Notes: a model not told the origin generated them from the sequence alone. 64,000 nt of DNA from Symbiodinium natans (GCA_905221605.1 CAJNDS010002489.1:1-64000); one strand, 5' to 3'; shown: positions 10,011 to 22,225, numbered from the stretch's first letter. Made by a program: numbers and translations.

Positions 10011-13000
10011 GTTCACGGTTCAGGGGATTTCGTGCGATCCTAAGTGCCACAAGGGGCCCGAGCCTTGTAAGCCCCTGAAAGCCAGGAACTTTCAAGCTGG
10101 CGTTTAGGGGTTTAGGGTTTAGGGTTTACTCGCTGAGATTGATGGCTTGGGGTTTCACACGGAAACGCGCTGACGCCCCAAAACCATCGCGAACAACGCC
10201 AACACGCGAGCGTCGCGAACACAGCGAACAGGGCATCGGAGAGTTTAGGGTTAAGCCCTTTTAGGTTTTCGGACGAAATCCTTTCAAAACATGATCCCCT
10301 GAAACCCAAGAGCCCGGGATATATATATATATATATATATGAACCATCCCAAAATCCTGAGAGCTCTAGACCCTGCACTCCTGCAAACTGAAATGCGTTC
10401 CGCTGCGGCTGTCCTTCGCAAGCGTCGCTTTAAGCGCACGAACGACAATTTAAAATAGAGAGTCGGGGACTTTTAGTCTCCAAGAGCTCGCGTGGGCGTA
10501 GATGCGGTCTAGGGCTTTTGGGTTCATGGAAGCAGCTATGGTCCTGGACCTCTTGTGGAAAAATTCTCTAGCTCAAGCCCGTCGTGCGAGCGAAGCAGCA
10601 CCGAAGTGCAGCAGCTACGGGCGTCTCCCGGCATGCTGTGTTGGGGCTTAGGGTAGCTTTAGGGATCAGGGTTCAGGGTGTAGTTAAGGGGCTGTTGAAC
10701 TGGTAGCCCCTACACCCAAAACACCAGCACCCATGGCCGCGGCCCTTCGGATCGAGAATGTGAGCGCCGAAGCTTCAAATGCATGGGCGTGGGCTACTGG
10801 GCATGACATTCCAGACGTTTGTGCCAAAACTCTAAACCCTAAATCCTCTCCCTCTCTCTCTCTCTCCCAGGCATTCGAAACGTAAACCCTTAAACCCAAA
10901 AAAACTTTACATAAACTTTGCGGCTACAGGTTCGAGGGCTCTTGGAGTTTGGAGCCAGGGCCTTTTTTGAACGTCCGGCGCCCCGAGCAGGAGCCTTATG
11001 ACTTAGGTTGTCTAGGGTTGCCTGGTTACAGGGATGCAACAAAAGCTTAGGATTTGGGGTTTAGGGTTTGGGGGTTTTTGGCACACGCATTGCTGGACGA
11101 ACCAGAATGAAGGAGCAATGTTTGCTTGCCATCTTGCAAGCAGCATCCTTTTGCCCAGCTCCATGAAGTGCTAGATGGCTGCCAACACCCTGAACCCTGA
11201 ACCCTAAACCCTAAACCCTAAGCCCCAAGCCCTAAACTTATTAAACCCTAAACACTAAACCCTGTTTTAACCTAGGACTGCTGAGGCTCCCTAAACCCCA
11301 AACCCCAAACCCCAAACCCTAAACCCTGAACCCCAAATCCTAAACCCTAAACCCTGACCCGTGACCAGGGCGTAAGTGGCATCTAAGGTGTGCATGCCGT
11401 ACAACCTCTGTTGGGAATGAAAGATTTACCAGCTCTCCATACCTACTCTTTGCTTCAGAACCCCCCCCCCCCCAAAAAAAAAAAAAAAAAAAACGAAAAA
11501 AAATCAGCTTGCGCCACCCTAAACCCTAAACCCTAAACCCTAGACCCTAGACCCTAAACCCAGGCCCCACGCCCAAAGCTGTAGCCTCCCTTCAGATCGA
11601 CTGCGACTCTGCTGGGCGAAGCAGCATTGAGAAAGGGCTCCTCGCAGAGGGTTTCAAAGCAGGTCATAGGACTCTGAAGGCTTTTAGGGCCTTTTGACGT
11701 GCTTGGGTTGGATTCGGGCTTAGGGTTTGGGTTGCCACCCGCCTGGCTGACCCCTTACCGGAGCCACTCTGCAGGGAACAGTCGAGGCAACGTTGAGACA
11801 AAAGACTCTTGACTCTCAATCCCCGGCTGCCTCCTAAACCCTCGTGACCTATCGATAAGCGCAAACACGGAATGTTTACCCTAGAATGTTGCTCATGCTA
11901 AAGATACTTTGAAGGATACTTGAAGAAGCGTGCCGGCTTCTAGGCATGCTGCAAACGAATCCAAACTGAAGACTCGATGCACCAGCAGCGCATGCACGCA
12001 TCCATTTGCCAAGTATGAAGGGCACCTTTTGAATCAGCCACCGTAACACGGAAGTGAACGGTTTCGAGCAGCAGACAGTGACTCTGAAGTCGTCCGGATG
12101 CTGTCGCACCTTTTCTTGCAGCTGGCTTCGTCATGCCGCCCAGACAGCACCACACCCTAAACATCGCTAGACCCTCTTCTATGCCATTGATGCCCTTTGA
12201 ATGCATAAGCCCAAAGCCTTAAATCCTACTCTGAACAAAAAACGCTAAACCCTGCACTACACCTAAACCCTAAATCTTCCCCTTTTTGAACCCGCGCTAC
12301 GTAACTAACCCTAGAATCGACGGCAACGCAGGATTTGTATGTAGGCGGACAGTGCTCGATGTTGGCTCAAGGTCCAGGAACTCCGGCCCCAGGGCTTTTG
12401 ATTCCTACACCTTGTATGTTGTAGAGGTGCCTGTTAGTTGAATGCAGTGTTGCCCAATCCCCTCCGCCCCCCCAAGGTATTCCTGCCCCCCCCCCCCCCC
12501 CGCCGGGTGGTTTCTTCTTGGGGTGAGTGGGTGGGGGGTTCGGTTTTGGGGCTTAGGGTATAGACTGTTGACAAGGTGATGGAACCCTACATGTTGGCGC
12601 GTCCGGACCCCCGCCCCCCCTCCGGGCTGCAACCACACTGCTCTCCTCTGCCCTACCCCCGGCTGTAGCCAGCTGCCATGCGCGGGCACGGCGCAGAGCC
12701 GCCAGACCTAAGGAGCGAAGGCGACGAGATTCTCAAAGATTCGGGTTTGTCGCCGTTTTTTGGCCAGGTGCCCCTGTCGGACGCACTGCAGGGTTGCAAC
12801 TGGGAAAGCTCATGCCAGTGCCTTTCATTATAGCAGAAAATCAGCACCTTTACTGCACCTTCGTCGAGCGATCGCCGGTCTGCTTCAGACCCGACACAAG
12901 CTTAGACAAACTCCAGACACAACAAGAACGGCCAAAGAGACCTCAACGAAACAGTTCTCTCGCGCCCGGTGCTTCCTGTCGGAGAGCTTGACCTCCGTAT

Positions 13001-15290
13001 ATACCCCCCACAGCACTATCATCGCAAAAGTGCCAACACAGTCCAACACAGTGCTACAAGCAATCCCAAGATTTCAGCCTCACCGACGATCCACATTGCT
13101 TGTCCACCGATTAACGTCCCTGGAATGTCTACGCGATGGCCCAATAAACACACAGTCAATTAGCTAGAGAGAGCTTCCGGAGAGACCCACCAGTACGTGC
13201 AATAAGCATCCTGCTCCTTGCCTATCCCTAGAGATGCGTAGCCCAGGTGGGAAGACTGGGATTCTCAGCCCCGATCCGCCACTGCCCCTTCAAGTCATCC
13301 AACGTAATCATAAAACGAGTTAACTCAGTTTTCAGTTCCACCTATATCAAAACAGTGCTCACCATGAGTGAAGGGCCCGAAGTCTGCCCCTAACCGATAG
13401 TTTGTGTACATGTGTCTGTTTTCCAACTCGTAGCTTATACATGTGTCTCTACCCCCATCTGCCCCGACTCTTCCAGATCCCAAACGGAACATGATCCAGT
13501 TCGACTCAAATAGGGTTTAGGGTTCAGGGTTTAGCGAGGTAGCGGACACCGATCCTACATGATAGTTACGAGGGCGGTGGCCTCATAATTCGGAGCGGAC
13601 TTCTGTCAGAATGTTCGAGGAATGTCGGCGGCAGCGAGTGGGGGTTTTGCACATAGCTTGATGCCTGCGATTGGGCCCACAAGAGTCCAGGTTGCTGCCC
13701 AGGAGCTTCATCTTACGTAGTAGATAAAATCCTTTCCTCATTTTTGGTAACCTCACCTAAGCTCCTTAGCCTTAGCAGCACCCGACGATTTGGGCCTGCG
13801 GTTTCGGTTGTGGGGGGAGGGGGGTGGAGGGTTGCAGTCGAGTGAGGGGGACGGACTATGCAACCCTGCGCTCTGTGGTCCGGAACTGGGAGTCTAGGGT
13901 TCTCAGTAGGGCTGGCCTAAGCCTAAACCCGAAACAGGTTCTAAAGCGTTCGTTCGGAAAATGGAGCCCTAGGCACTCAGACTTCGTGAGAACTTTGCGG
14001 ATGTTTGAAGAGTCCAACGCAAATGCAGTCTTTAGCCTCTGCCTAGCAGGCTCGTGGAGGTAGGGTTTAGGGTTTACGGTGAAGGTTTGTCTTTGCCACC
14101 CACCTAGCTGACCACTCTCGGACGTGCAAGGCACATAGTGGGAAAAGATGTCGAGTGCCACACAACTCAGCAGAGAAAACTCACACGAAAGCAGAGAACA
14201 GGACACCAGGCAAACGACCTGGGGTGGGTGGTTTAAGGTTCGGTTTGTTCGTGGCTTGATACTTGAAGCCTCGAGGATTACCTATGTATATTTCCATGCA
14301 GGGGTACTAGCTAGACCTAGACGTCGGATAGCTGGATTTGTAGCCCTAATACTAAACCAAGTTTAACAAACACACATAAGCCTGCTTCTCTCTACCCATG
14401 CCCCATGACCTTCAGAATGGCATGAACGAAGTCGTGTAGCCTGGGGCCTGTATTCATAGCCGAGCGACCGGATCACGATAACTGTGATGTCGTCAATGGA
14501 GCCCTCGAAAGACTCCTGGGGGACAACCCTAAACACTAAGCTTCAGCCCTAAACCCAGGGTGGCTTTCCCGGGCGTTCATGCCCAACGGAGCGGATTAAG
14601 GAGTGTATCCATGCATGCGTGGGGCACTTTTACAGAAACCGCATGCATGCAGCGCTGGGAGTTCCTGCAACACGGAGCATGCTATTTCAGGGAAGCTAAA
14701 CGGCACCATCAACGTAGAGCAACATCCCAGGCCTACCGAACAGCCCAAACCCTACACCCTAAGCCCCGTACCCTAAATCCTAAACCCTTTTTGCACAGGC
14801 TTGTCCCAGCGCGTCTGGTCGAGCTCATCGCCTAAACCCTAAACCCTAAAACCGTAGACCCTAAATCCTAAACCTCTCTTGCTATATATACATACGTAAA
14901 CCCTAATGGACACCAGGAAGTGCTCACGACCAATTCTGACATTCGGCAAGATGATGCAGTTGGCACCGTGATGGGCAAACACCTTGATGACATGGGTTAC
15001 CTGGTCACACCAGTTCCTCAAAACATGGGGGCTCGTCTCCAAAGCCTTGAGCTCAAGCCCAAGCGTAGTACTCCCTCCACCCTCCAAAGCCAACCGACAA
15101 ACCGACTTTACGGAACTTCCCCAACCTCCTTTAAATCTACAGAAAGGCGCACTCCCGTGCCCTAAACCCTAAACCCTAAACCCCAAACCCTAAACCCTAA
15201 ACCCCCCCCCAATTCTCCAACAATGCCCGTGCTCTGCCCGGCTCCTGTTGCTGCCATCGACTCTGAGCCTGGCCCGCTGGAAGAATTAAG
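10011..15290. other. intergenic with scattered short CCCTAAA patches; no gene supported
   Basis: Unique sequence is interspersed with short telomere-like patches (for example 10110-10130, 11187-11360, 11517-11560, 14760-14875, 15162-15205), a (TA)n microsatellite at 10320-10340, a C/A homopolymer junction at 11461-11494 and a C-run at 12486-12500. ORFs such as 12760-13167 (plus) and 11940-12206 (minus) are open but show no recognisable motif. Confidence 0.5.
11449..11505. mobile_element. MITE family E fragment (half element)
   Basis: TTGCTTCAGAACCCCCC followed by a long A-run matches the left half of the family E elements at 26088 and 37204. The right half is absent. Confidence 0.5.
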
Positions 15291-15293
15291 GGT

Positions 15294-15505
15294 AGGGTTT
15301 AGGGTTTAGGGTTTAGGGTTTAGGGTTTAGGGTTCAGGGTTCAGGGTTCAGGGTTCAGGGTTCAGGGTTCAGGGTTCAGGGTTCAGGGTTCAGGGTTCAG
15401 GGTTTAGGGTTTAGGGTTCAGGGTTCAGGCTTTAGGGTTCAGGGTTCAGGGTTTAGGGTTCAGGGTTCAGGGTTCAGGGTTAGGGTTCAGGGTTCAGGTT
15501 TTAGG
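15294..15505. repeat. TTTAGGG / TTCAGGG array
   Basis: More than 25 tandem 7-mers. The first block is TTTAGGG and the later block is mostly the variant TTCAGGG. It abuts the hairpin element at 15515. Confidence 0.9.
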
Positions 15506-15514
15506 AATTGCTGG

Positions 15515-15587
15515 CTGGTTCTTAGTAGGGAATCCCTTAAAGGGTATGTATAGGGTCCTAATTCCCTCATTCCATACTAAGAACCAG
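15515..15587. mobile_element. short hairpin element (CTGGTTCTTAGTA termini)
   Basis: This 73-bp element has perfect 13-bp terminal inverted repeats, CTGGTTCTTAGTA and TACTAAGAACCAG. It sits at the edge of the TTCAGGG array. A relative lies at 29568-29672. Confidence 0.75.
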
Positions 15588-15589
15588 GT

Positions 15590-17500
15590 TTTTTTTAGGG
15601 TTTAGGGTTCAGGGTCTTCGGGTTCAGGGTTTAGAGTTCGGGGGTTGCAGGTAGTTATTAGCGACTGATTAGACACTAAGCTCCTCCACTATGATTTGGT
15701 CGTCCAGTCTCTCCGGAATCAATTGTTGTCGGGCTGACACATTTTATCTGCTCGCTAGAGGTGGTATCTTTGCTGGATTGCGTGAAGTGCTTAAAATCAT
15801 TCTCCCTTGCGAAAGAGAAAAAGGCCTTTGACTAATGCATGCCGCTCCATGCCACATGCAATATGAGGGTCACAGGCCCATGTATAAGTCAAAGAATATC
15901 CTTGAACCTAAGCCCGAAGCATTTACAGGGGACCTATGTACCTACGGCCACGAAAATAGGCAACAAGACACATTGCTCTCTGATATTGGTCGTGCTGAAA
16001 ACAAGTATGCCCGTGGCCCGTAGCCCTACTTCCACAACCCCTCAACCTGAAACGCAAAAAAGCAAACACACACACATCCAACGCTGTGGACTTTGGGCTA
16101 GCGACAACTAAAGCATCAGCTTCTGCACGTCATTGGCCGTGCGCCCCTTTCTTCCTGTCGCGGCTTGAATTCGGCGACTTTATTGGCACCAGCACCATGC
16201 TGCACTGTCGTGCAGGCCTCCCTGGGATCACGACATTACGCCGCGTGATCATGCGGCTCTGCCGCGGCCGTCCCTCGTAATGTTCTACTTCTTCGGCTGC
16301 CTCTGTTAAGCCTGGCTGCCTCTGCCCCACGTCTGTCCCACAGCGCATCACATCTGTTCGGGCAATCAGGTTTATGCGAGATCCTAAACCCAAAAGAGGA
16401 ATAAGGGCACCAGCGTACTACTTTGAACCATGGCCCTGAACCCTATAAACCCCTAAGCTACTGTTGCATCCAGGCCTCTTCGACCCCTAAGCTACTTTTC
16501 CAACCCCTATTCCTAAGCTACCAGAATCCTTAACCCTAACCCTAAAACCACCCTCAAACCCTCCCCAAAGGCGACCTTGGACGCCAGCCGTTCGGCGGCG
16601 CGCTGGGCATCGTCGGCGGCAAACTTTGAGACGATGGTGACCTTGGTGATTTTACCTAAAATCCCTTTTTTGAAGCATGCACTAAAGTCGGCGCCAGCAC
16701 ACTGAGTGATTAATCCCGAAACCCTAAATCCTACACTGCCCTGTCGCCCTAAACTGAAGGCTGAAGGCTGGGTCCGATTCGTGCTCTGAATGAAGGGCTT
16801 TGCGCTGATGTCCGTGGTTCAGGGCTTGAGCCTCATGACTACGCCGTACAGACTGTCACTTGCAATGCCTGAGCCCCGAAAACCTTCGCCCAAATATGCG
16901 CAAGTCCAAGCCCTCACTAAACCCTACCCTAAACCCTAAACCCTAAACCCCAAACCCTAAACCACCCGAACTCCCAAACCGGCCAAGGCCGCAGCCGCCT
17001 CTTTCGGAGTCAGCACGTCCCAAACCTGGAAGCTCAGCGGCGGGGTTGGGTTTAGGGTTTAGGGTTTAGGGTGTAGGGTTTCTCCCTGAAGATCCACCAA
17101 AATGGGCAATTTTGGTCTCATACTCCCTATAAAGGGCGCTTTTGTAGGGGTTCTAGGCTGGAATGGCCCACCCGAAACCCTAGACCCAAAACCCTTATAA
17201 TCCTCATCATCCACTCTACAAAGCCTTGTTTTAGGGGTTCTGGGGTAGAACGGACCATCCTGGCACGTTGCAACTCAAAGTAGCTCGAAGGTTTTTTGGC
17301 CGCTTTCGCGCAGTCTGTGCCGGCATTTTTGCCAGGCCATCTTTCCCCGCTTTGCCTCGACAGTCGCCACTCTTCCGCCACTTCGTGGCCGAGTGGCAGC
17401 ACTGCGCCTGATACTAACTAGCAACTTTGCATTTACACACTTTCTCTCACACACATATATATATGTTATAAACGAATATATGTACATGTTTGCATTTCTT
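15590..17500. other. intergenic 3' of the cNBD gene; no gene supported
   Basis: Unique sequence with small CCCTAAA/TTTAGGG patches (16508-16545, 16916-16965, 17046-17085) and a short AT microsatellite at 17455-17485. The 16086-16280 and 17127-17402 ORFs have no recognisable content. Confidence 0.5.
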
Positions 17501-17585
17501 CAGAATATCGCGAACATACTGCGACGAGGACTTCTTAACATCGAGCCCCAGAGTCCACAAACATCCTTCATCCTTCCTCCCTTTC

Positions 17586-20500
17586 TTACTCGGCCAGGGG
17601 CGTGTAGAGCAGTCCGAACGCGTCCTGGCAGTCCAGCCAGCTCTCGTGCGACATGGGCTTTTCAGACATCTGTGGGAGGTCGCCAAGTACACTGAGGCGA
17701 GATGAGTGAGAATACTTGATCGTCATCTTGCGCATGGCCAATGAGCTGACGTCACTTCCACGCCGAGTTGTCCCAGAGCGAGCCAACCTTAGTTGTCCAG
17801 CAACCTGGGGGAACTAAAGGTTAACCTTTGGGATTATAACGGGATTCTATTACCCCAAAAAGGTTAAAGGTTGCCCACTCTACTACTAGGCAACTCTTCT
17901 GTGACACTCTCGCCGTCACTTTCCTCAGGGACCACAATCTTCTCAGGAGGCCGTACAACCAGCATGGGCAGCCTCAGGTGCGGAACAGCTGCTTTTCGAC
18001 CATTGAAGCAATCCTTGGTAGCCCAGTAACCATACTATATAGTAAGGGCACCTTTTTTTGGGTTGGTTACTTTGAAAAGGAACCTTGAACCCAAAAAAGT
18101 GAAAAAGGGTACCACTGGGCTACCAAGAATCCCAAAGCTCAAAGCTCTCAGATACATTCTCTGTCGCTATGTGTGGGACATCGACTTTGCAGCTTTTGAT
18201 GGGCTCTTGGCCCCCGCGAGCGCGTATGCAATGCCTCTGCACCGCCTGTGTCTCTCTCTCCTTGATCTTCCGCCAGCGATATTTTCTGGTGGTTTCCAAA
18301 GCTTGCCTGTTCGCAAGGGCCAGCTGCTCTTCCGTGAAGCTCTGTATCCACAGCCTGTGCTCCGCATGGTTCTTTAGGACGTCAAGCCAATCTTTCCTTG
18401 TGAGCTTCTGCACTGTGCAAGCAGTCTGGGCTTCGATGGTGGCAAAGCGCTTCACAGGGGCCGACTGCAAGATCGAGGGTACTCCTAACGTGCAGCCTCC
18501 GGAAAGATCTTTCAGCTTCCGCCCATCAACGTAGAGGGTCACGACGGAGGCTGAGCTAATGATGATCATGCTGTCTGCAGGATCTCCTTGACGGATGATG
18601 GTCTCTCCGACAAAGAACACCTGAGCATTGCATTTCGTGCGCAGGGTATTGAGGAAAGACTTGGAGAAGTCCTTGAAGAAGGGGTGCTCTTCCAAGGGCT
18701 CGGGAGCGAGCTCCTTGAAGCGCCTCTCAGCGATTTCGCGGAAACATTGCCGGGCATCAGGATGCTCTTCCAGCAGTGTCAGGATGGCTGAGATCGGGAT
18801 CTCGATGAGCTTGCCTTGCTGGCCCAGTAGCCATAAGATACTAAGGGCACCCTTCTGTTTTTTTTTTGGGGGTTGGTTACTTTGTAAGGGGGCCCAGAAC
18901 CCCAACAAAAAGGGCAAAGGGTACCACTGGGCCAGCAAGTTGCAGAAGCTGAGAGCTTTGATGGTGGCCAGGCGGCGCTGCATTCCAGCGAAGCCGTAGG
19001 CCCCACTGATGCCACCCACCAGGTAGCCTTACTTCTCCAAGGGGGAAAAGAAGGTTAGACTTTATTTTCCTACAAAAAATAAGGAAACCAACAAGTTTAA
19101 AGTCCAACTGTTGGGTAAGCAAGTCGCTGTCCCTCACCTCCCCCGTCCGATCGGGGCATCCCCTCAGTGCCGGCTTCGTCTGGCGATGCACTTTGGCAGA
19201 CCCGGTTTCGATGATGAGTGCGTGATCCACGTGATCCCCTTCCTCTACAATGGCCTCACCAGGGAGGCAAAACCTCACCTGCATGAAGGGTGCCACGGCT
19301 TCAATGAAGGCATCAGAGCAACCTGCAAACGGCTCATGCCGCCTGAGGACATTCAGGGAACTCCACCAGCTTAGGCCATGTCTTTTCTCCAAGCGCTCTT
19401 GGAACAGCACCACTCGCATCAAGAACGCCCGTGCGTTCTCAGGGTTGGCGGTCAGCAAAGACTTGCTCTGCTCGAAGTTCACGCAGTAAACTTCACTGAG
19501 CTCCTCTGCCACCGTTTCGACATAGCCCGATCGGTCAAAGCCGCATATGATCCTATACTCCCCTTAGAACCTCAAGAAAATTATATTTTTCAATATCCTC
19601 TTGGGTTTTACAAAACAACAACGAAAAATAATTCCCAAGGGGGATATAGGATCAGGGGGGCTTCCAGGGCCTCATCCACGGCCCTCAACCGGCCACGTGT
19701 CAGCACGACAAGGAAATCTGCATTTGGGCCGTCCAAGTTCCGAAAGAGATGCTGGCCCGGGATCAACTTGAAGCATTCCATATGCGTGATGAGCTCTTGC
19801 AGGAAGCTCTCTCCCAGATCGTCACAGAAGGGGCAATACCAGAACAAGCCCCCCCCGCGACCTCCGTTGGCTGCGTCCCTCAAAGGCCGCTGGAAAGCTG
19901 CTTGCCGGCTTCCGTAGCCGCCGTGCTTTCGAGAGTTCATGCGGTGTGCCTCAGCAACCATCACTGCTGTCTCATGCGGATGCCGGCTGAGGAGGCCAAG
20001 CAGCTTTGGTTGCGAGATGCGGAGAATCTGGCAAACTTCCTTGGCCTTGACTCGCCGTGGAGGCTCTGCGGCTGTGCGATCTCCAAGCCAGTTTACACTA
20101 CTTAAAACCTCTGGAGCCTGCACCTTATGCCGCTTTTCATTTTGGCCGTGCCCATCCATGAATAGCACCAATCCAGTTGTGGGATCCTCTGCCGAGATGA
20201 TATCGCTGCCGTGAAAGCACAGCGCAGACTCCGCGGTCTGCGCAAGATCCGACAGAAACTGCTTGGAACACTTGGAGAAGATCTCCAGGCTGTGAAGCCT
20301 GTGGATGCCACATCTTTGCCACTCACAGTACTCCGCATTTGCCAGGAGATCGAAACGCTTCTTCTCACGCGGGGCACGCGCGACCGCTTCTCTGAAGTCC
20401 TCCACTCTCAGGGATAGGATGATGCAGTCGGTCAGTGCCACGACTTGCCTGTAAAGTGCCCTTTCCTTAGCTGTCCAGTACCTAGGGGAACTAAAGGTTA

Positions 20501-21802
20501 ACCTTTGGGAGTATAAGGGGTTACCCCAAAAAGGTTAAAGGTTACCTACTCCACTACGAAGTTTCACTTTCTGTATATCCAAGGACAGCCGGCTCATTGA
20601 ACAACAAGCAGTAGGGACCGGCCTTTGCCTGAACGGTGCCTGATTCCGGTTCGAGATTTGCGAGGGTATCCGGTAAGTCATACATCTCCTCCTTCTCGTT
20701 CCCCTCGCTATCACTACCAGAGCTTGAGGAGCTCGAACTTGAAAGATCGGAGTTCTCCTCTTCATCAGACAACGTGCTGCTGCACTCGTCAGACTCTTCG
20801 AGTGTAGGATAGTCGAAGCCGGACATGGACTGTGTTGCAGCAAAGTCTTTCAGCTGTTGCAATGTTCTGGGTGACATCAAGTCCGGGCCGCTCAGCCGCC
20901 TCTGACTCTGCGCGCGCTTCTCCTCTTCGAGCTCATCGGAGAACTCCGTGCTGCCAATGGACACGTGCATCGTTTTTCTCCGCCTTCGTAGTCCAGTAAC
21001 CATGTTGTCATAAGGGTGTCCTTCTTGGGGTTCTTTATATGGGGAACCTTGAACCCAAAAAAGTGAAAAAGGTTACCGCTGGGCTACCAAGCCGCTGAAA
21101 AACCGATTCGGTATCGGTTCGAACTATTGGGCTTCCAGGCAGCGCATTGTGCGCGCGGAAGGCTTCCTTGCTCACACTTTCCACCAGAACACTTCCCACA
21201 AGCACTGCTTTGAGATACTGCCTGGAGGTTGAGGGGGACCATATCAAGCTGTGGGCCCTGGAATGCCGTATGGACACTTTCTTCAGAAGCTGCTTGGGGA
21301 AGTTCTGCCCACAATGAGAAAGCAGCAGCAACTTAGAGGCTCGTGGCCACAGGATGCGCCTCTCCTGCTGGTCGACGAACTCATCCATTAAGGGCCCAGC
21401 AGAGGCATGGATCTTGATTGTCTGCCGCAGATCTGCGGAGGGTAGGCACCATGCGATGACTGGGACTTGCAAGACTCGGATGGTGAAGGGCTGCCGGTCG
21501 CATCTGCTGAAGGCCACGGAGTCACCAAACACGCTACCGTTCTCCAAAGTGCACAATGTCTGGCCGCTCTCGACAACCTCCACAGATCCGCGTGTCAAGA
21601 TCCAGAGGTTGGAAAGGTCCGTTGCGAGCGAACCCTCATTCAAGATTACACGGCCTGCAGTCGTAAACACCAGCCGCTTGGATGCACGCGAGATACCCAA
21701 AATCACCTCCTTGCGCAAGCCTCGACAAAGAGGGTGGGCAGACAGGACCTCGAAGCTGTCTGTGTCAATCTCAGCAAACGCAGGCTCCTGGAGATCTTCC
21801 AT
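17586..21802 (-). CDS. multi-domain cyclic-nucleotide-binding-like protein, 8 exons, 1149 aa
   Basis: Reconstructed exons on the minus strand: 21802-21096, 20983-20566, 20465-19654, 19552-19128, 19027-18944, 18814-18132, 18013-17895, 17787-17586. The sum is 3450 bp, exactly in frame from ATG (21802, first Met after an upstream stop) to TAA (17586-17588). About six tandem cNBD-like beta-roll domains are visible, near residues 17-130, 150-400 (split by an acidic Ser-rich insert around 298-340), 425-560, 595-720, 735-850 and 860-985. Domain 5 shows PGEAIVEEGDHVD and, only after splicing, GGISGAYGF..QRRLATIKA, which resembles a phosphate-binding cassette. Domain 6 shows GETIIRQGDPADS. The Glu normally found in the cassette (FGE-A) is not conserved in either, so true cAMP/cGMP binding is doubtful. 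No kinase, channel or transmembrane segment is seen, so it is probably a scaffold, regulatory subunit or sensor. All seven introns are introners. Confidence 0.85.
17788..17894 (-). mobile_element. introner, cNBD gene intron 7 (GT-AG, TSD GTTG)
   Basis: The intron (107 bp) reads GTTG CCTAGTAG...CAACTAAG, followed by the second GTTG in the next exon. The core AACTAAAGGTTAACCTTTGG and its counterpart CCCCAAAAAGGTTAAAGGTT form the hairpin. It is near-identical in core to intron 2 of the same gene. Splicing joins GAA-GA to GTTGGC in frame (TEELARSG). Confidence 0.85.
18014..18131 (-). mobile_element. introner, cNBD gene intron 6 (GA-AG, TSD GATT)
   Basis: The 118-bp intron has perfect terminal repeats CTTGGTAGCCCAGT/ACTGGGCTACCAAG between two GATT copies. 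Excision joins FELW to DCFNGRK in frame. It belongs to the same family as introns 1 and 5 and aquaporin intron 3. Confidence 0.88.
18815..18943 (-). mobile_element. introner, cNBD gene intron 5 (GC-AG, TSD GCAA)
   Basis: The 129-bp intron has termini CTTGCTGGCCCAGT/ACTGGGCCAGCAAG between GCAA copies. The element itself has no in-frame stop, but excision restores KALSFC-KLIEIPIS at the end of domain 5, as expected of a cNBD helix. Confidence 0.85.
19028..19127 (-). mobile_element. introner, cNBD gene intron 4 (GC-AG, TSD GCGAC/GCTAC)
   Basis: This 100-bp intron lies between an imperfect duplication (GCGAC left, GCTAC right). The termini TTGCTTAC.../...GTAAG and the AT-rich core resemble aquaporin intron 4. 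Excision gives VRDS-YLVGGISGAYG, rebuilding the domain 5 cassette. Confidence 0.8.
19553..19653 (-). mobile_element. introner, cNBD gene intron 3 (GA-AG, TSD GATC)
   Basis: The 101-bp intron has termini CTATATCCCCCTTGG and CTAAGGGGAGTATAG between GATC copies. Excision joins EAPL to IICGFDRSG in frame. A related copy lies between genes at about 50241-50375 (shared CTTGGGTTTTA..AAAACAA core). Confidence 0.85.
20466..20565 (-). mobile_element. introner, cNBD gene intron 2 (GA-AG, TSD GAAA)
   Basis: The 100-bp intron starts GAAA-CTTCGTAGTGG and ends CAGCTAAG, followed by the second GAAA. Excision joins YTES to ERALYRQVV in frame. Its core is nearly identical to that of intron 7. Confidence 0.87.
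20984..21095 (-). mobile_element. introner, cNBD gene intron 1 (GC-AG, TSD GCGG)
   Basis: The 112-bp intron has termini CTTGGTAGCCCAG.../...CTGGACTACGAAG between GCGG copies. Excision joins SVFQ to RRKTMHV in frame. Confidence 0.88.
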
Positions 21803-21880
21803 GGAGGACAGGGGTCGTATTAACCATCCAGCTCCCCTTCCGGCGGTCTCTCCTCAAATCCCTGCTTTGGCAACTGCGGC

Positions 21881-21971
21881 TTAGGGTTTAGGGTTTAGGG
21901 TTTAGGGTTTAGGGTTTAGGGTTTAGGGTTTAGGGTTTCGGGTTTCGGGTTTCGGGTTTAGGGTTTAGGGC
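21881..21971. repeat. TTTAGGG array just upstream of the cNBD gene
   Basis: About 13 tandem 7-mers, including three TTTCGGG variants, start 78 bp upstream of the cNBD start codon, within the probable promoter or 5' UTR. Confidence 0.9.
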
Positions 21972-22129
21972 CTAGGGTTTGCAATGCTCGGGCGGGATCT
22001 GCTCCACATAAACGAGCTGCCTGGGGTTCTGCTTCGGACGCATTCGGAATGCATGCACAGCTACTGAGCCCGACCATGTAGAGATTCGGGGTTTTGGGCG
22101 CCCTCTGTGGAGAGTCATGGGGCAGCTAT

Positions 22130-22218
22130 TTGGGATACTAACAGCTCCTTGATAGGGATTATGATAGGGGTACTATAATCCCTGTTAAGGACTGTTAGTA
22201 GAAGGGGGAACATCCCAA
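22130..22218. mobile_element. MITE family A
   Basis: TTGGGATACTAACAGCTCCTT faces AAGGACTGTTAGTAGAAGGG and GGGAACATCCCAA. The left end has lost the GTTCCCCC segment. Confidence 0.8.
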
Positions 22219-22225
22219 GGTAGTT

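Noticed and set aside
12760..13167. 135-codon plus ORF
   Set aside because: Three frames overlap on the same strand, there are no motifs, and composition is Thr/Arg/Ser-rich as expected of random GC-balanced DNA.
15294..15505. True chromosome end
   Set aside because: The arrays are interstitial, occur in both orientations throughout the window and are flanked by unique DNA on both sides.
18877..19512. Long ORF reading through introns 4 and 5 as one exon
   Set aside because: The frame runs into inverted-repeat sequence and loses the cNBD pattern; splicing restores the GGISGAYGF..RRLATIKA cassette.
17788..21095. Canonical GTAG donor inside the elements (for example CTTG|GTAGCCC) as the splice site
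   Set aside because: It leaves the downstream frame shifted by one base in introns 1, 2, 6 and 7 of the cNBD gene and in aquaporin intron 3; using the target duplication keeps all frames.
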